Shown in pieces: positions 26,702-36,604 of a stretch of DNA of 64,000 bases (positions are counted from its first letter, which is position 1; each line of letters begins with the position of its first letter). Under the pieces are notes generated by a model, which was not told where the DNA came from, did no database searches, and worked only from the letters and a program-made list of their open reading frames with translations. Made by a program: the position numbers and the translations under genes. Source of the DNA: Pseudoxanthomonas sp. X-1 (GTDB lineage: Bacteria > Pseudomonadota > Gammaproteobacteria > Xanthomonadales > Xanthomonadaceae); the NCBI RefSeq assembly GCF_020042665.1, contig NZ_CP083376.1, forward strand, positions 1,152,001-1,216,000. The letters are read 5' to 3'.

Positions 26702-28144
26702 ATGAGCAAACTGCACATCCTCGGCATCGCCGGCACCTTCATGGGCGGCGTGGCGGCGCTGGCGCGCGAGCTGGGCCACACCGTCGAAGGCAGCGACCAG
26801 GCGATCTATCCGCCCATGTCCACCCAGCTGGAGCGGCTGGGCATCGAGCTGGCGCAGGGCTATCGGCCGGGCAACATCTCGCCGGACTGCGACACGGTGA
26901 TCGTCGGCAACGCGCTCTCGCGCGGCAACGCGGCGGTGGAGGCGGTGCTCGACTCGGGCCGCGCCTATACCTCCGGCGCGCAGTGGCTGAGCGAGGCGGT
27001 GCTTCCCGGGCGCACCACGCTGGCCGTGGCCGGCACGCACGGCAAGACCACCACCACCACGATCCTGGCCTACCTGCTGGAGGCCGCCGGGCGTGCGCCG
27101 GGCTTCCTGATCGGCGGCGTGGCCGAGGACTTCGGCGTCTCGGCGCGGCTGGGACGTGTGGCCGCCGAGCCCTCGTCCGACGCTGCGCGCCACCTTCTCC
27201 CCGCCGGAGCGGGGGACGATGCCCCCGCGGCCGACCGGCCGCTTTTCGTGGTCGAGGCCGACGAGTACGACACGGCCTTCTTCGACAAGCGCAGCAAGTT
27301 CGTGCACTACCGCCCGCGCGTGGCGATCCTCAACAACCTCGAGTACGACCACGCCGACATCTTCCCCGACGTGGCCGCGATCCAGCGCCAGTTCCATCAT
27401 CTGGTACGCACCGTGCCGGGCCACGGCCGGCTGATCGTCAACGGCGCCGATGCGCGCCTCGAGGAAGTCCTGGCGATGGGCTGCTGGACGCCGGTGGAGC
27501 GCTTCGGCTTCGATGCGGCGCTGGACTGGAGTGCACGCCTGATCCAGGCCGACGGCAGTGCCTTCGCCGTGCTCAGGCGCGGGGTGGAAGTGGGCCAGGT
27601 GCACTGGCCGCTGGTCGGCCGGCACAACGTGCTCAACGCCCTGGCCGCGCTGGCGGCGGCAGCGGCGGTCGGCGTGGACATCGCCGGCGTGATGCCGGCC
27701 CTGGCCGACTTCCGCGGCGTCAAGCGCCGGCTGGAGGTGATCGGCAACGCCCGCGGCGTCACCGTGTACGACGATTTCGCCCATCACCCCACGGCCATCG
27801 CCACCACGCTCGAAGGCCTGCGCGCGAAGGTCGGCCAGGCACGGATCGTGGTGGCGATGGAGCCACGCAGCAATTCGATGCGGCTGGGCGCGCACGCCGA
27901 CGCGCTGGCGCCGTCGCTGGAGGGCGCCGATGCGGTGGTGTTCCTGCACCGGCCCGAGCTGGCCTGGGATGCCGGCAAGGTGATCGCCTCGGTCCGCGGC
28001 CAGGCGCAGGCAGTGCCCGACAGCGATGCGCTGGTCGCCGCGCTGCGCGCGCTGGCGCGCGAGGGCGACCACGTGGTGTTCATGTCCAACGGCGGCTTCG
28101 ACGGCGCGCCGCGGCGCTTCCTGGCGTCCCTGCAGCAGGCGTGA
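26702..28144 (+). CDS. mpl: UDP-MurNAc:L-Ala-gamma-D-Glu-meso-DAP ligase (murein recycling)
   Basis: A 480-residue Mur-ligase family enzyme that returns the murein tripeptide to UDP-MurNAc. Motifs: HILGIAGTFMGGVAALARELGH at the N-terminus, the ATP loop AGTHGKTTTTTILAYLL, VEADEYDTAFFDKRSKFVHYRPR, NNLEYDHADIFPD, and the C-terminal YDDFAHHPTAIATTL. Between ARLG and VEADEYD about 30 extra residues (near 152-181, Ala/Pro-rich) interrupt a region that is short in the E. coli enzyme; the DNA there carries a CCCCGC-CGGA-GCGGGG palindrome. The frame is kept and the motifs are intact, so activity is likely. Confidence 0.94.
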   Translation: MSKLHILGIAGTFMGGVAALARELGHTVEGSDQAIYPPMSTQLERLGIELAQGYRPGNISPDCDTVIVGNALSRGNAAVEAVLDSGRAYTSGAQWLSEAVLPGRTTLAVAGTHGKTTTTTILAYLLEAAGRAPGFLIGGVAEDFGVSARLGRVAAEPSSDAARHLLPAGAGDDAPAADRPLFVVEADEYDTAFFDKRSKFVHYRPRVAILNNLEYDHADIFPDVAAIQRQFHHLVRTVPGHGRLIVNGADARLEEVLAMGCWTPVERFGFDAALDWSARLIQADGSAFAVLRRGVEVGQVHWPLVGRHNVLNALAALAAAAAVGVDIAGVMPALADFRGVKRRLEVIGNARGVTVYDDFAHHPTAIATTLEGLRAKVGQARIVVAMEPRSNSMRLGAHADALAPSLEGADAVVFLHRPELAWDAGKVIASVRGQAQAVPDSDALVAALRALAREGDHVVFMSNGGFDGAPRRFLASLQQA

Positions 28145-28228
28145 GGGCAGGAGCGTGAGCGGCGGCAGGCTCGGCCGCCGTCGCCCGCTTCTCTTCCCTT
28201 CACCTGGCCTCTGCCTACACTCCCGGCC

Positions 28229-28807
28229 ATGCCCGCGACCGAGACGCTTCCCCTGTTTCCGCTCAACACCGTGCTGCTGCCCGGGGCGGGGCTGGGGCTG
28301 CGGGTGTTCGAGCGTCGTTACCTGGACCTGATCCGGGAATGCGGGCGCAGCGGGCGCGGCTTCGGCGTGTGCCTGATCCTGCAGGGCGGCGAGGCCGGTG
28401 CCCCGGCGACGCCGGCGGCGTACGGCACCGAGGCGACGATCGAGGATTTCGGCACCGGCAGCGACGGCCTGCTGACCCTGCGCCTGCGTGGCGGTCGGCG
28501 CTTCCACGTGCAGCGCACGCGGGTACGCGACAACGGGCTGGTGGTGGGCGAGGTGGACTGGTGCCCGCCCGAGGACGACGACGAGCTGCGCCCCGAGCAC
28601 GGCCTGCTGGCCACGGTGCTGGAGAAGATCTTCGAGAAGGCCGGCGCGACGCCGCCCGGCATGACCGCCGCCGACCTGGACAGCGCCTCCTGGGTCGGCT
28701 GGCGCCTGGCCGAACTGCTGCCGCTCAGCGACGCCCAGCGCCTGGCCGTGCTGCAGGAAGACGATCCGCACGCGCGCCTGGATCATCTGCTGGCGCTGAT
28801 GGCCTAG
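28229..28807 (+). CDS. Stand-alone LON substrate-binding domain protein
   Basis: A 192-residue protein consisting only of the Lon N-terminal (substrate-binding) domain: LPLFPLNTVLLPGAGLGLRVFERRYLDLI at the start, then the mixed beta/helical core and a helical end. It lacks the AAA ATPase and Ser-Lys protease parts of Lon. Such proteins are common in proteobacteria and their role is not established. A TACACT box ends 8 nt before the ATG, which would give a leaderless message if used. Confidence 0.88.
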   Translation: MPATETLPLFPLNTVLLPGAGLGLRVFERRYLDLIRECGRSGRGFGVCLILQGGEAGAPATPAAYGTEATIEDFGTGSDGLLTLRLRGGRRFHVQRTRVRDNGLVVGEVDWCPPEDDDELRPEHGLLATVLEKIFEKAGATPPGMTAADLDSASWVGWRLAELLPLSDAQRLAVLQEDDPHARLDHLLALMA

Positions 28808-28870
28808 CGCCGCCGCGGGCCCGAAGCCGCGACACACGCTCCACCGTCTTCAGCCGCGGCAAACGCGCTG

Positions 28871-28953
28871 CCGTCGCTCCCGCGAAGGCGGGAACCCAGG
28901 GGCTTCCCCGAAGACAACCAAGACACTGGATTTCCGCTGTCGCGGGAACGGCG
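28871..28953. repeat. Pair of facing type B palindromic repeats
   Basis: Two copies, TCGCTCCCGCGAAGGCGGGA and GATTTCCGCTGTCGCGGGAA, lie in opposite orientation about 25 bp apart in the 203-bp gap between two converging genes. Together they can form a long stem that may end transcription from both sides. Confidence 0.7.
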
Positions 28954-29010
28954 CGTAGTGGTGGCGCGCACGATGGCGGGCGCGCATCCGCGCGATCCGC
29001 GCCGCAAGCC

Positions 29011-31050
29011 TCAGCGCGCCCGCACCGGCGGCAGCTGCGCGGGCGGGGCGTGTTCCAGCGGCAGTTGGTCGGTGCGCAGGCGCAGCACCGGCAGGCCGGT
29101 GGACTGATGCGGCGCCAGGGCCTGCGGCAGGCCGCGGACTGAATCGCGCACCTGATCCAGCGAGGCATCGGCGTCCGGCAGCGGCCGCCACATGCCGACC
29201 AGTCCGAACAACGTCTGGTGGCGCAGCGTCTGCGCCCCGCCGATCCACAGCGGCACCTGGCCCGGCTGCAGCAGGATCGGGCTGGCCCACAGCCGCAGCG
29301 CGTACTGCTGGTCGGCGCGCGGGCCGGGTTTGAGCATCAGCAGGCTCTCGGCGCGCGTGTCCAGCGTCGCCGGCAGCACCGGATGCCGCTCCGGCGGCAG
29401 GTCGCTGTCCAGCAGCTGCAGGGCGCGCTCCCAGCCGGCCTGCGGCTGCAGGCGCCAGCCCTGGTCCTCCAGGTGGCGCACCAGCGGCTGCAGCGGGCCG
29501 GCGACCTGCACGTCCAGCGGCCAGCGCTGGGCATCGTCGAACTCGTTGCGCGTGGCCGGCAGCGCGCGCCAGTCTTCCTTCCACCAATCCGGCAGCGGCC
29601 GCGCGACCGAGGCGATGGGCGCATCGAACAGCGCCAGCATGCGATCCACCGCGCGCGGCCCGTGCCACAGCGCGGCGATCGCGAACACGCCATAGAACAG
29701 CCAGGCCAGCGGCTTGACCCACAGCGAGCGCCGCACCCGGCTGCGGTAGGCCAAGCCCAGGATCAGCACCCACACCACGCCCAGCAGGGTGCCCCCGACC
29801 ACGTCGCTGAGCCAGTGCGCGCCCAGGTAGATGCGGGCGAAGCCGATCGTGCTGACCACCACGCCGGCGACCACGTACGGCCAGGCGCGGTCGCGGCCCG
29901 GCAGCTCGCGCGAGATCAGCACGGCGAAGAAGCCGAAGATGATCGTGCTCATGGTCACCGCCTTGGACGGGAAGCCGAAGCCCCCCGCCACGACCGGCGG
30001 CTTGGGAATGTCCACCACCACGCCCAGCCAGCCGGTCAGGGCCACGCCGAAGACGATCGCCGCCACCCAATGGCCGACCGCCAGCCAGCGCCTGCGCCAG
30101 GCCAGGTAGCCCAGCACCGCCAGCCAGGCCGGGGCCAGCACGTCGGCATCGCCGATGGCCGCGATCGCCGCCAGCGGACGGTCGGCCAGCGGATTGCGCA
30201 GGCTGTGCATGAGTTCGTACAGGCTCAGGTCCACGCCGAGCGGTTCGCCGTGGCCCAACACCACCACCAGGAAGGCGAACAGCACCCAGGCCAGCGCCAG
30301 CAGCGCCACCGCCAGCACCGCCAGGGACACGGTCTCGCGGCGCCTGGGATCGAACAGCGCCACCGAATGACGCCCCAGCACCGGATGCGCGCGCGACCAG
30401 GCCAGGCCGCGCGCGAGCAGGGCGTCGGCATGCGCGGCGAACCAGCGGTAGCTGTACAGCACCGCCGCCCAGATCACGCCCAGCACCACCAGCAGCAGGC
30501 CCACCACCACCGCCAGGCGCCCGGCGACCGCGGCGACCGCGTCGTAGGCCTGGCCCAGCATCCAGCCCGGCAGCAGGAACAGCACCGCCCAGGACAGGCC
30601 GGCCGCCGCGCTGGCCGGCAGATAGCGCTTGAGCGGCATGTGCAGCATGCCGGCCACCGCCGGCACGAACGGCCGGATCGGCCCGACATAGCGCGCGATG
30701 AAGATCGCCTTGAGGCTGTTGCGGTGGAACAGACGCTCGCCGCGCTCCAGCAGCTGCGGATACTTGCTGAAGGGCCAATGCGCGCGCAGCTGCGTGCCCC
30801 AGCGCCGGCCGACCCAGAAGCTCACCCCGTCGCCGACGAAGGCGCCCAGCGCCGCGCACACCACCGCGTACGGACCGGACAGTTCGCCCAGTCCGATCAC
30901 CACGCCCACGCCGATCAGCAGCGGCAGCGCGGGCACGATCGCGCCGAGCACGATCAGCGAATCGCACAGGGCAATGAGGAAGACCACCGCGCCGGCGGCG
31001 ACCGGATGCGCGGCGATCCAGTCGAGCAGGCCGTCGAACCAGGAGTCCAT
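29011..31050 (-). CDS. DedA / PAP2-like / LssY C-terminal fusion membrane protein
   Basis: A 679-residue inner membrane protein in three parts. Residues about 1-210 are a DedA (SNARE-associated, VTT) domain with GDGVSFWVGRRWG and ARYVGPIRPFVPAVAGM. Residues about 290-450 are a PAP2-like module with GFARIYLGAHWLSDVVGG. Residues about 490-650 are a soluble LssY-type domain (WPLDVQVAGPLQPL, LWIGGAQTLRHQ). PAP2 enzymes remove phosphate from lipids, and DedA proteins help move lipid carriers. The usual PSGH motif reads FPSKAVTMS and the first K-x6-RP motif is absent, so catalysis is doubtful. Start at the ATG at 31050. Confidence 0.88.
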   Translation of the reverse strand: MDSWFDGLLDWIAAHPVAAGAVVFLIALCDSLIVLGAIVPALPLLIGVGVVIGLGELSGPYAVVCAALGAFVGDGVSFWVGRRWGTQLRAHWPFSKYPQLLERGERLFHRNSLKAIFIARYVGPIRPFVPAVAGMLHMPLKRYLPASAAAGLSWAVLFLLPGWMLGQAYDAVAAVAGRLAVVVGLLLVVLGVIWAAVLYSYRWFAAHADALLARGLAWSRAHPVLGRHSVALFDPRRRETVSLAVLAVALLALAWVLFAFLVVVLGHGEPLGVDLSLYELMHSLRNPLADRPLAAIAAIGDADVLAPAWLAVLGYLAWRRRWLAVGHWVAAIVFGVALTGWLGVVVDIPKPPVVAGGFGFPSKAVTMSTIIFGFFAVLISRELPGRDRAWPYVVAGVVVSTIGFARIYLGAHWLSDVVGGTLLGVVWVLILGLAYRSRVRRSLWVKPLAWLFYGVFAIAALWHGPRAVDRMLALFDAPIASVARPLPDWWKEDWRALPATRNEFDDAQRWPLDVQVAGPLQPLVRHLEDQGWRLQPQAGWERALQLLDSDLPPERHPVLPATLDTRAESLLMLKPGPRADQQYALRLWASPILLQPGQVPLWIGGAQTLRHQTLFGLVGMWRPLPDADASLDQVRDSVRGLPQALAPHQSTGLPVLRLRTDQLPLEHAPPAQLPPVRAR

Positions 31051-31209
31051 CGGCGAAATTATAGGTGCCCGGCGCGAGCGCGCAGGAGCGCGAAGTGAAC
31101 GGCGCACGCGCGGCGTCCGGTCCTTTCGCTCCGTGCATGCCGCCCTACGCGGGGCCTGGCACTTAAAATGACGCCGCGACCGGCCCGGTCGCGCCATTGG
31201 CGCTCGCGC

Positions 31210-32028
31210 ATGACGACCCTGTCAGGCAAGACTCTTTTCATCACCGGCGGCTCGCGCGGCATCGGCCTGGCCATCGCGCTGCGCGCCGCGCGCGACGGCG
31301 CCAACGTGGCCATTGCCGCCAAGTCCGCGGTGCCCAATCCCAAGCTGCCCGGCACCATCCACAGCGCGGCCCAGGCGGTGAATGAGGCCGGCGGCCGCGG
31401 CCTGGCCCTGCAGTGCGACATCCGCGAGGAAGACCAGGTGCGCGCGGCGGTGGCGGCCACGGTGGACACCTTCGGCGGCATCGACATCCTGGTCAACAAC
31501 GCCAGCGCGATCTGGCTGCGCGGCACGCTGGACACGCCGATGAAGCGCTTCGACCTGATGCAGCAGGTCAACGCGCGCGGCAGCTTCCTGTGCGCGCAGG
31601 CCTGCCTGCCGCACCTGCTGCAGGCGCCCAATCCGCATATCCTGACCCTGTGCCCGCCGCCGTCGCTGGACCCGAAGTGGTGGGGCCCGCACACCGGCTA
31701 CACGCTGGCCAAGATGGGCATGAGCCTGGTCACGCTGGGCCTGGCGGCCGAGTTCGGCCCGCAGGGCGTGGCGGTCAACGCCCTGTGGCCGCGCACGCTG
31801 ATCGCCACCGACGCGCTGAACATGATCCCCGGCGTGTCGGTGGCCAACGGACGATCGCCCGCGATCATGGGCGACGCCGCCCACGCGGTGCTGACCCGCG
31901 ACGCGGTGGATCGCACCGGGCAGTTCCTGATCGACGACGAAGTGCTGGCCCAGGCCGGCATCCACGACCTGTCCGGCTACGCCGTCGACCCCACCCAGCC
32001 GCTGCTGCCGGACCTGTTCCTCGACTGA
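31210..32028 (+). CDS. SDR family oxidoreductase (HSDL2-like)
   Basis: A 272-residue NAD(P)-dependent short-chain dehydrogenase. Cofactor motif TGGSRGIGLAIALRAARDG, NNASAIW (the NNAG equivalent) and the active-site Tyr and Lys in HTGYTLAKMGMS are present. The segment CPPPSLDPKWWGPH before the Tyr and LWPRTLIATDA after it match the hydroxysteroid-dehydrogenase-like-2 subgroup; the substrate is unknown. The ATG at 31210 was chosen because an earlier in-frame ATG (31168) lies inside a TTAAAAT -10-like box. Followed 57 bp later by a glyoxalase-like gene. Confidence 0.88.
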   Translation: MTTLSGKTLFITGGSRGIGLAIALRAARDGANVAIAAKSAVPNPKLPGTIHSAAQAVNEAGGRGLALQCDIREEDQVRAAVAATVDTFGGIDILVNNASAIWLRGTLDTPMKRFDLMQQVNARGSFLCAQACLPHLLQAPNPHILTLCPPPSLDPKWWGPHTGYTLAKMGMSLVTLGLAAEFGPQGVAVNALWPRTLIATDALNMIPGVSVANGRSPAIMGDAAHAVLTRDAVDRTGQFLIDDEVLAQAGIHDLSGYAVDPTQPLLPDLFLD

Positions 32029-32085
32029 GCCGGCATCGAGACCGGCAAGCGCTCCACTCCCCCCCTTCCGAGTTCCATCGAGACC

Positions 32086-32520
32086 ATGAAATACCTCCAC
32101 GCCATGATCCGCGTCCGCGACCTGGACGCCACCGCCCGGTTCTTCACCGAAGGCCTGGGCCTGACCGAGACCCGCCGCAAGGACAGCCCCGAAGGCCGCT
32201 ACACCCTGGTCTATTTCGGCGCGCCGGAGAATCCCGAGGCCGAGGTCGAGCTGACCTACAACTGGCCCGCGCCCGACGGCAGCGTCGAGGACTACGGCAG
32301 TGCCCGCAATTTCGGTCACTTGGCCTTCGAGGTCGATGACATCTACGCCACCTGTGCCCATCTGCAGTCGCTGGGCATCACGATCAACCGCCCGCCGCGG
32401 GATGGCTACATGGCCTTCGTGCGCAGCCCGGACCTGATCTCCATCGAGTTGCTGCAGAAGGGCAAACCGCTGGCCCCGGCCGAGCCCTGGGCCTCGATGG
32501 CCAATACCGGCACCTGGTAA
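32086..32520 (+). CDS. gloA: VOC family protein, lactoylglutathione lyase-like
   Basis: A 144-residue vicinal-oxygen-chelate protein. Two beta-alpha-beta-beta-beta modules are visible: [20 protein letters not shown] with a VELTYNW metal-site strand, and [22 protein letters not shown] with ISIELLQKG. The metal ligands expected of glyoxalase I (His near the N-terminus in YLHAMIRV, Glu in VELT, His in GHLAF, Glu in SIELL) are all there, so methylglyoxal detoxification with glutathione is likely. The gene symbol is given by motif match only. Confidence 0.85.
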   Translation: MKYLHAMIRVRDLDATARFFTEGLGLTETRRKDSPEGRYTLVYFGAPENPEAEVELTYNWPAPDGSVEDYGSARNFGHLAFEVDDIYATCAHLQSLGITINRPPRDGYMAFVRSPDLISIELLQKGKPLAPAEPWASMANTGTW

Positions 32521-32819
32521 GCCGCCTTCCGTGCGGCGCCGGCCGGCGCCGCGGGCTTTGGTCCGCAGCGCCTGCGCCGGCGTGCAGTGGCAGGCGGCGC
32601 GCCGTCCAGGCTGGAAGCACTGATCGGTGGTTCCCGCGAACGCAGGACACCAGTGCCTTGGCTTGTCGCGTTGAAATCACTGGGCGCTTTCGCGCGCCGT
32701 GCGGCGCGGGGCTCGGCGTCGCGCCGGCCTGGCCGTATCATCGCCGCCGGCCGACGCGCGCTGGCCCGGGTCAGGGGCGCGGGCGGGCCGTGTCTTTCGT
32801 CCTTTGCCGGTATTGCCGA
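32521..32819. other. Gap with a decayed type B repeat
   Basis: No gene seen. GGTTCCCGCGAACGCAGGAC at about 32629-32648 looks like a worn copy of the type B palindrome. The rest is GC-rich and presumably holds the promoter of the next gene. Confidence 0.45.
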
Positions 32820-34694
32820 ATGATGTCTTCTTCCGTGGCGCAGCCCCGCCTGCGCTGGCCGGCACTGGCCTATGCCGCGATCGCGCTGGTGGCCTGCGCA
32901 TTCGCCTTCGTCGGCTTCGAACGCAGCAATTACTGGGCCGATGAACTGTTCACTGTCTACGTGATCGGCGGCGACGATGGCCTGGCCGGCGTCTGGCGAC
33001 GCGCGCTGACCGATGTGCATCCGCCGCTGTACTACATGCTGCTGTATGGCTGGAGCCGCCCGGGTGGGCTGTCGGAGGTCTGGCTGCGCCTGTCCAGCGC
33101 GCTGTGCGCGGTGCTGGCGTTGGCGCTCACCGCACGCGTGCTGTGGCGCCGTTTCACCCCGGCGGCGCTGGGCTTCGCCCTGGCGCTGACGGCGGTGTCC
33201 ACGTTCTGGTTCGAACAGTCGCAGAACGCTCGCAGCTATGGCGCGGCCATCCTGGTCGCCGCCGCGCTGATGGGCCTGACGCTGCGCCTGCGCGAACGCA
33301 CGCCGGCGACCGGGGCCTTCCCGTGGGGCGCGTTCGCGGCGCTGTTCGCGCTGGGCCTGGCCGGCAGCCTGATGCACTTCTACCTGCTGCTGCTCACCGG
33401 CATGGTGCTGGCCTGGCTGCTTCCGGTGCCGCGCCTGCGCGTGCCGGTGATCGTGGCCGGGCTGCTGATCCTGGCCGTGGTCGGCGGCTACACCTGGCTG
33501 CTGCTGCACGCCACGCAGCAGGACGTGGACAAGACCTGGTATCGCGCCGACGTCCACTTCTTCTGGTCGCAGACGCGCACCGCGCGCAAGCACCTGGCCA
33601 CGGCCGGGGCGAGTTGGGCGCTGACCGCGCTGATCGTGGCCGCGCTGTGGCGACGCTGGCGCGGCGGCCGCGGCAGCCTGGGCGCGCGCGTGCCGGATGG
33701 GGGCCGCCACGCGGCACGGCTGGCGCTGTTCGTGCTGCTCGGCGTGATCGCCAGCGGCGTGCTGGTCAGCTGCCTGGTCGCCCCGTCGTACTCGGCGCGC
33801 AATGTGCTGATCACCCTGCCGTTCCTGTGCGCGCTGCTGGCCTGGCTGTACGAGGCGGCCGGCCCGCGCCTGTCCGGGCGCGGCGGCCAGCTCGCCGCCG
33901 CGCTGCTGGTGGTGGCCCTGGCCAGCGGGCTGTGGATGTGCAGCGGGCGCTTCGTCGAACGCAACGAGCCCTGGCGCAGCGGTGCGCAGTTCGTCGCGGG
34001 CATGCCCGGCTGCGCGGGGCAGCAGATCCCGGTGATGCATCCCTACAAGTTCGGTCCGCCCACGCCGCAGTACCGGGCCTTCGCCGAGCGCCAGTTCTTC
34101 GGCCACTACGCGCCGGCCGGGATGCGGCTGCGCGCGTGGATGCCCAATGAACTGGTCGGGCGCCACCGCGTGCCGGAGCTGACGGCGTTGCTGGCGGCGC
34201 GCGCGCAGCAGGCCGGCAGCGGCGCCTGCCCGCTGCTGGCCTGGGCCGTGCACGACCTGGACAAGAAGTCCGCACCGCTGCTGGCGCAGGACCTGGCGCG
34301 CGCGCCGGGCATCGCGCCGGCGCGGGTGGTGATGCAGACCTTCGAGCGCGCGCGGCGTCGCTCGACCGGCTGGGGGCCGGTGGAGGATGGCTTCGTTTTT
34401 TACGTGGTGCCGGCGGCCGCGCCCGGCGCCGCGCCGGCCGACCCCGGGCCGCTGGTGGCGATGCCCGCGGGCACGCTGGGCAAGCGCGAGGTGGTGACGC
34501 TGCTGCCGGCCGCGCCGGGGCAGGGCGCGGTGGACCGCTTCAGCATCCAGGACTGGCGCGACGGGAAGCTGCAGCGCCAGGACACGGTCAGCGCGCCGCA
34601 GCTGTTCTGCGATCCGCCGATGCGCGCCGACAGCGAGATCCGGCCCAATGCCAAGCGGCCTGGGTGTTCGGCGCCGGTGGGCGCTTCCCGGTAA
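32820..34694 (+). CDS. GT39/ArnT-like membrane glycosyltransferase
   Basis: A 624-residue inner membrane protein with about 10-12 helices in its first two-thirds and a soluble C-terminal part. The first periplasmic loop has the D-E pair in NYWADELFTVYV, followed by DVHPPLYYMLLYGW, as in lipid-linked-sugar transferases of the PMT/ArnT clan. FWFEQSQNARSYG and APSYSARNVLITLPF are also typical. Sugar and acceptor are unknown; lipid A or polysaccharide decoration is plausible given nearby LPS genes. ATGATG at 32820 gives two possible starts. The stop codon TAA is part of a repeat element, so the last few residues (GASR) are encoded by that element. Confidence 0.85.
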   Translation: MMSSSVAQPRLRWPALAYAAIALVACAFAFVGFERSNYWADELFTVYVIGGDDGLAGVWRRALTDVHPPLYYMLLYGWSRPGGLSEVWLRLSSALCAVLALALTARVLWRRFTPAALGFALALTAVSTFWFEQSQNARSYGAAILVAAALMGLTLRLRERTPATGAFPWGAFAALFALGLAGSLMHFYLLLLTGMVLAWLLPVPRLRVPVIVAGLLILAVVGGYTWLLLHATQQDVDKTWYRADVHFFWSQTRTARKHLATAGASWALTALIVAALWRRWRGGRGSLGARVPDGGRHAARLALFVLLGVIASGVLVSCLVAPSYSARNVLITLPFLCALLAWLYEAAGPRLSGRGGQLAAALLVVALASGLWMCSGRFVERNEPWRSGAQFVAGMPGCAGQQIPVMHPYKFGPPTPQYRAFAERQFFGHYAPAGMRLRAWMPNELVGRHRVPELTALLAARAQQAGSGACPLLAWAVHDLDKKSAPLLAQDLARAPGIAPARVVMQTFERARRRSTGWGPVEDGFVFYVVPAAAPGAAPADPGPLVAMPAGTLGKREVVTLLPAAPGQGAVDRFSIQDWRDGKLQRQDTVSAPQLFCDPPMRADSEIRPNAKRPGCSAPVGASR

Positions 34695-34945
34695 AGCCTC
34701 TCGCCGCCATTGGCCGAAAAGGCCACAAGGGCGGCTGCCCACCTGTGGAGCGGAGCTTGCTCCGCTGGGGCTTTCCCATGATCCGGTCGAAAAGCAGCGG
34801 AGCAAGCTCCGCTCTACAAGCAGCCCGCTAGATTTGAGGAGACAGTTGCTCCCACAGGGTGCAACTGCCTCCGTGCGGCACCGGCCTGGCTTGGCGGGAG
34901 CCGCCCTTGTGGCCTTTTCGGCCAATGGCGGCGATGAGGCTTGAC
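34691..34945. repeat. Nested inverted repeat element (type A outer arms, inner palindromes)
   Basis: Outer arms of about 47-50 bp (34691-34740 and 34896-34945) are near-exact reverse complements, with the core GCCGCCATTGGCCGAAAAGG. Inside lie two copies of the palindrome AGCGGAGCTTGCTCCGCT (34749-34766, and as its complement 34796-34813). The element fills most of the gap before argD and begins at the stop codon of the glycosyltransferase. Confidence 0.85.
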
Positions 34946-35041
34946 CGATGCAAGGCTGGCCATCGCAGTGACCCCACACGCACCACCAGGCGATCGGCGA
35001 CAATGCCCCGCTCCTCCCCTCCGCACGCAGGCCCCATCGCC

Positions 35042-36268
<1,227 letters not shown>

Positions 36269-36275
36269 AGCGCTT

Positions 36276-36342
36276 TGTGGGAGCCGCCATGGCGGCGATG
36301 GGGCCACCGGTAAAGCCCATCGCCGCCGTGGCGGCTCCCACC
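36276..36342. repeat. Type A palindromic repeat, complete unit
   Basis: GTGGGAGCCGCCATGGCGGC, a short middle with ACCGGTAAAGCCC, then the mirrored GCCGCCGTGGCGGCTCCCAC. This is the clearest full unit of the type A family. It starts 8 bp after the argD stop. Confidence 0.8.
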
Positions 36343-36406
36343 GAAGCGGTACAAGCCCCCTGCTAGAATCCCCGCCTTCACGGTCCGCGTCCAAGAACCC
36401 CACGCC

Positions 36407-36604
36407 ATGAGCCAACCCGCCACCGCGCCGGCCAATGCCGAAAAGCGCTACACCGTCACCCGCGCCGACCTGCCGCTGAGCTGCCCGCTGCCGTCGATGG
36501 CGCTGTGGAACTCGCATCCGCGCGTGTACCTGCCGATCGAGGACGCGCCCAACGGCGAGGCCGACTGCCCGTACTGCGGTTCGCACTTCGTCCTTGCCGA
36601 CTGA
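36407..36604 (+). CDS. Small zinc-finger (zf-CHCC) protein
   Basis: A 65-residue protein with the CHCC zinc-finger pattern: Cys in LSCPLPS, His in [11 protein letters not shown], then [10 protein letters not shown] at the C-terminus. The family is related to the NDUFS6-type accessory subunit of complex I, but its bacterial role is unknown. A TAGAAT -10-like box stands at 36364-36369. The 3' end overlaps the next gene by 11 nt. Confidence 0.88.
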   Translation: MSQPATAPANAEKRYTVTRADLPLSCPLPSMALWNSHPRVYLPIEDAPNGEADCPYCGSHFVLAD

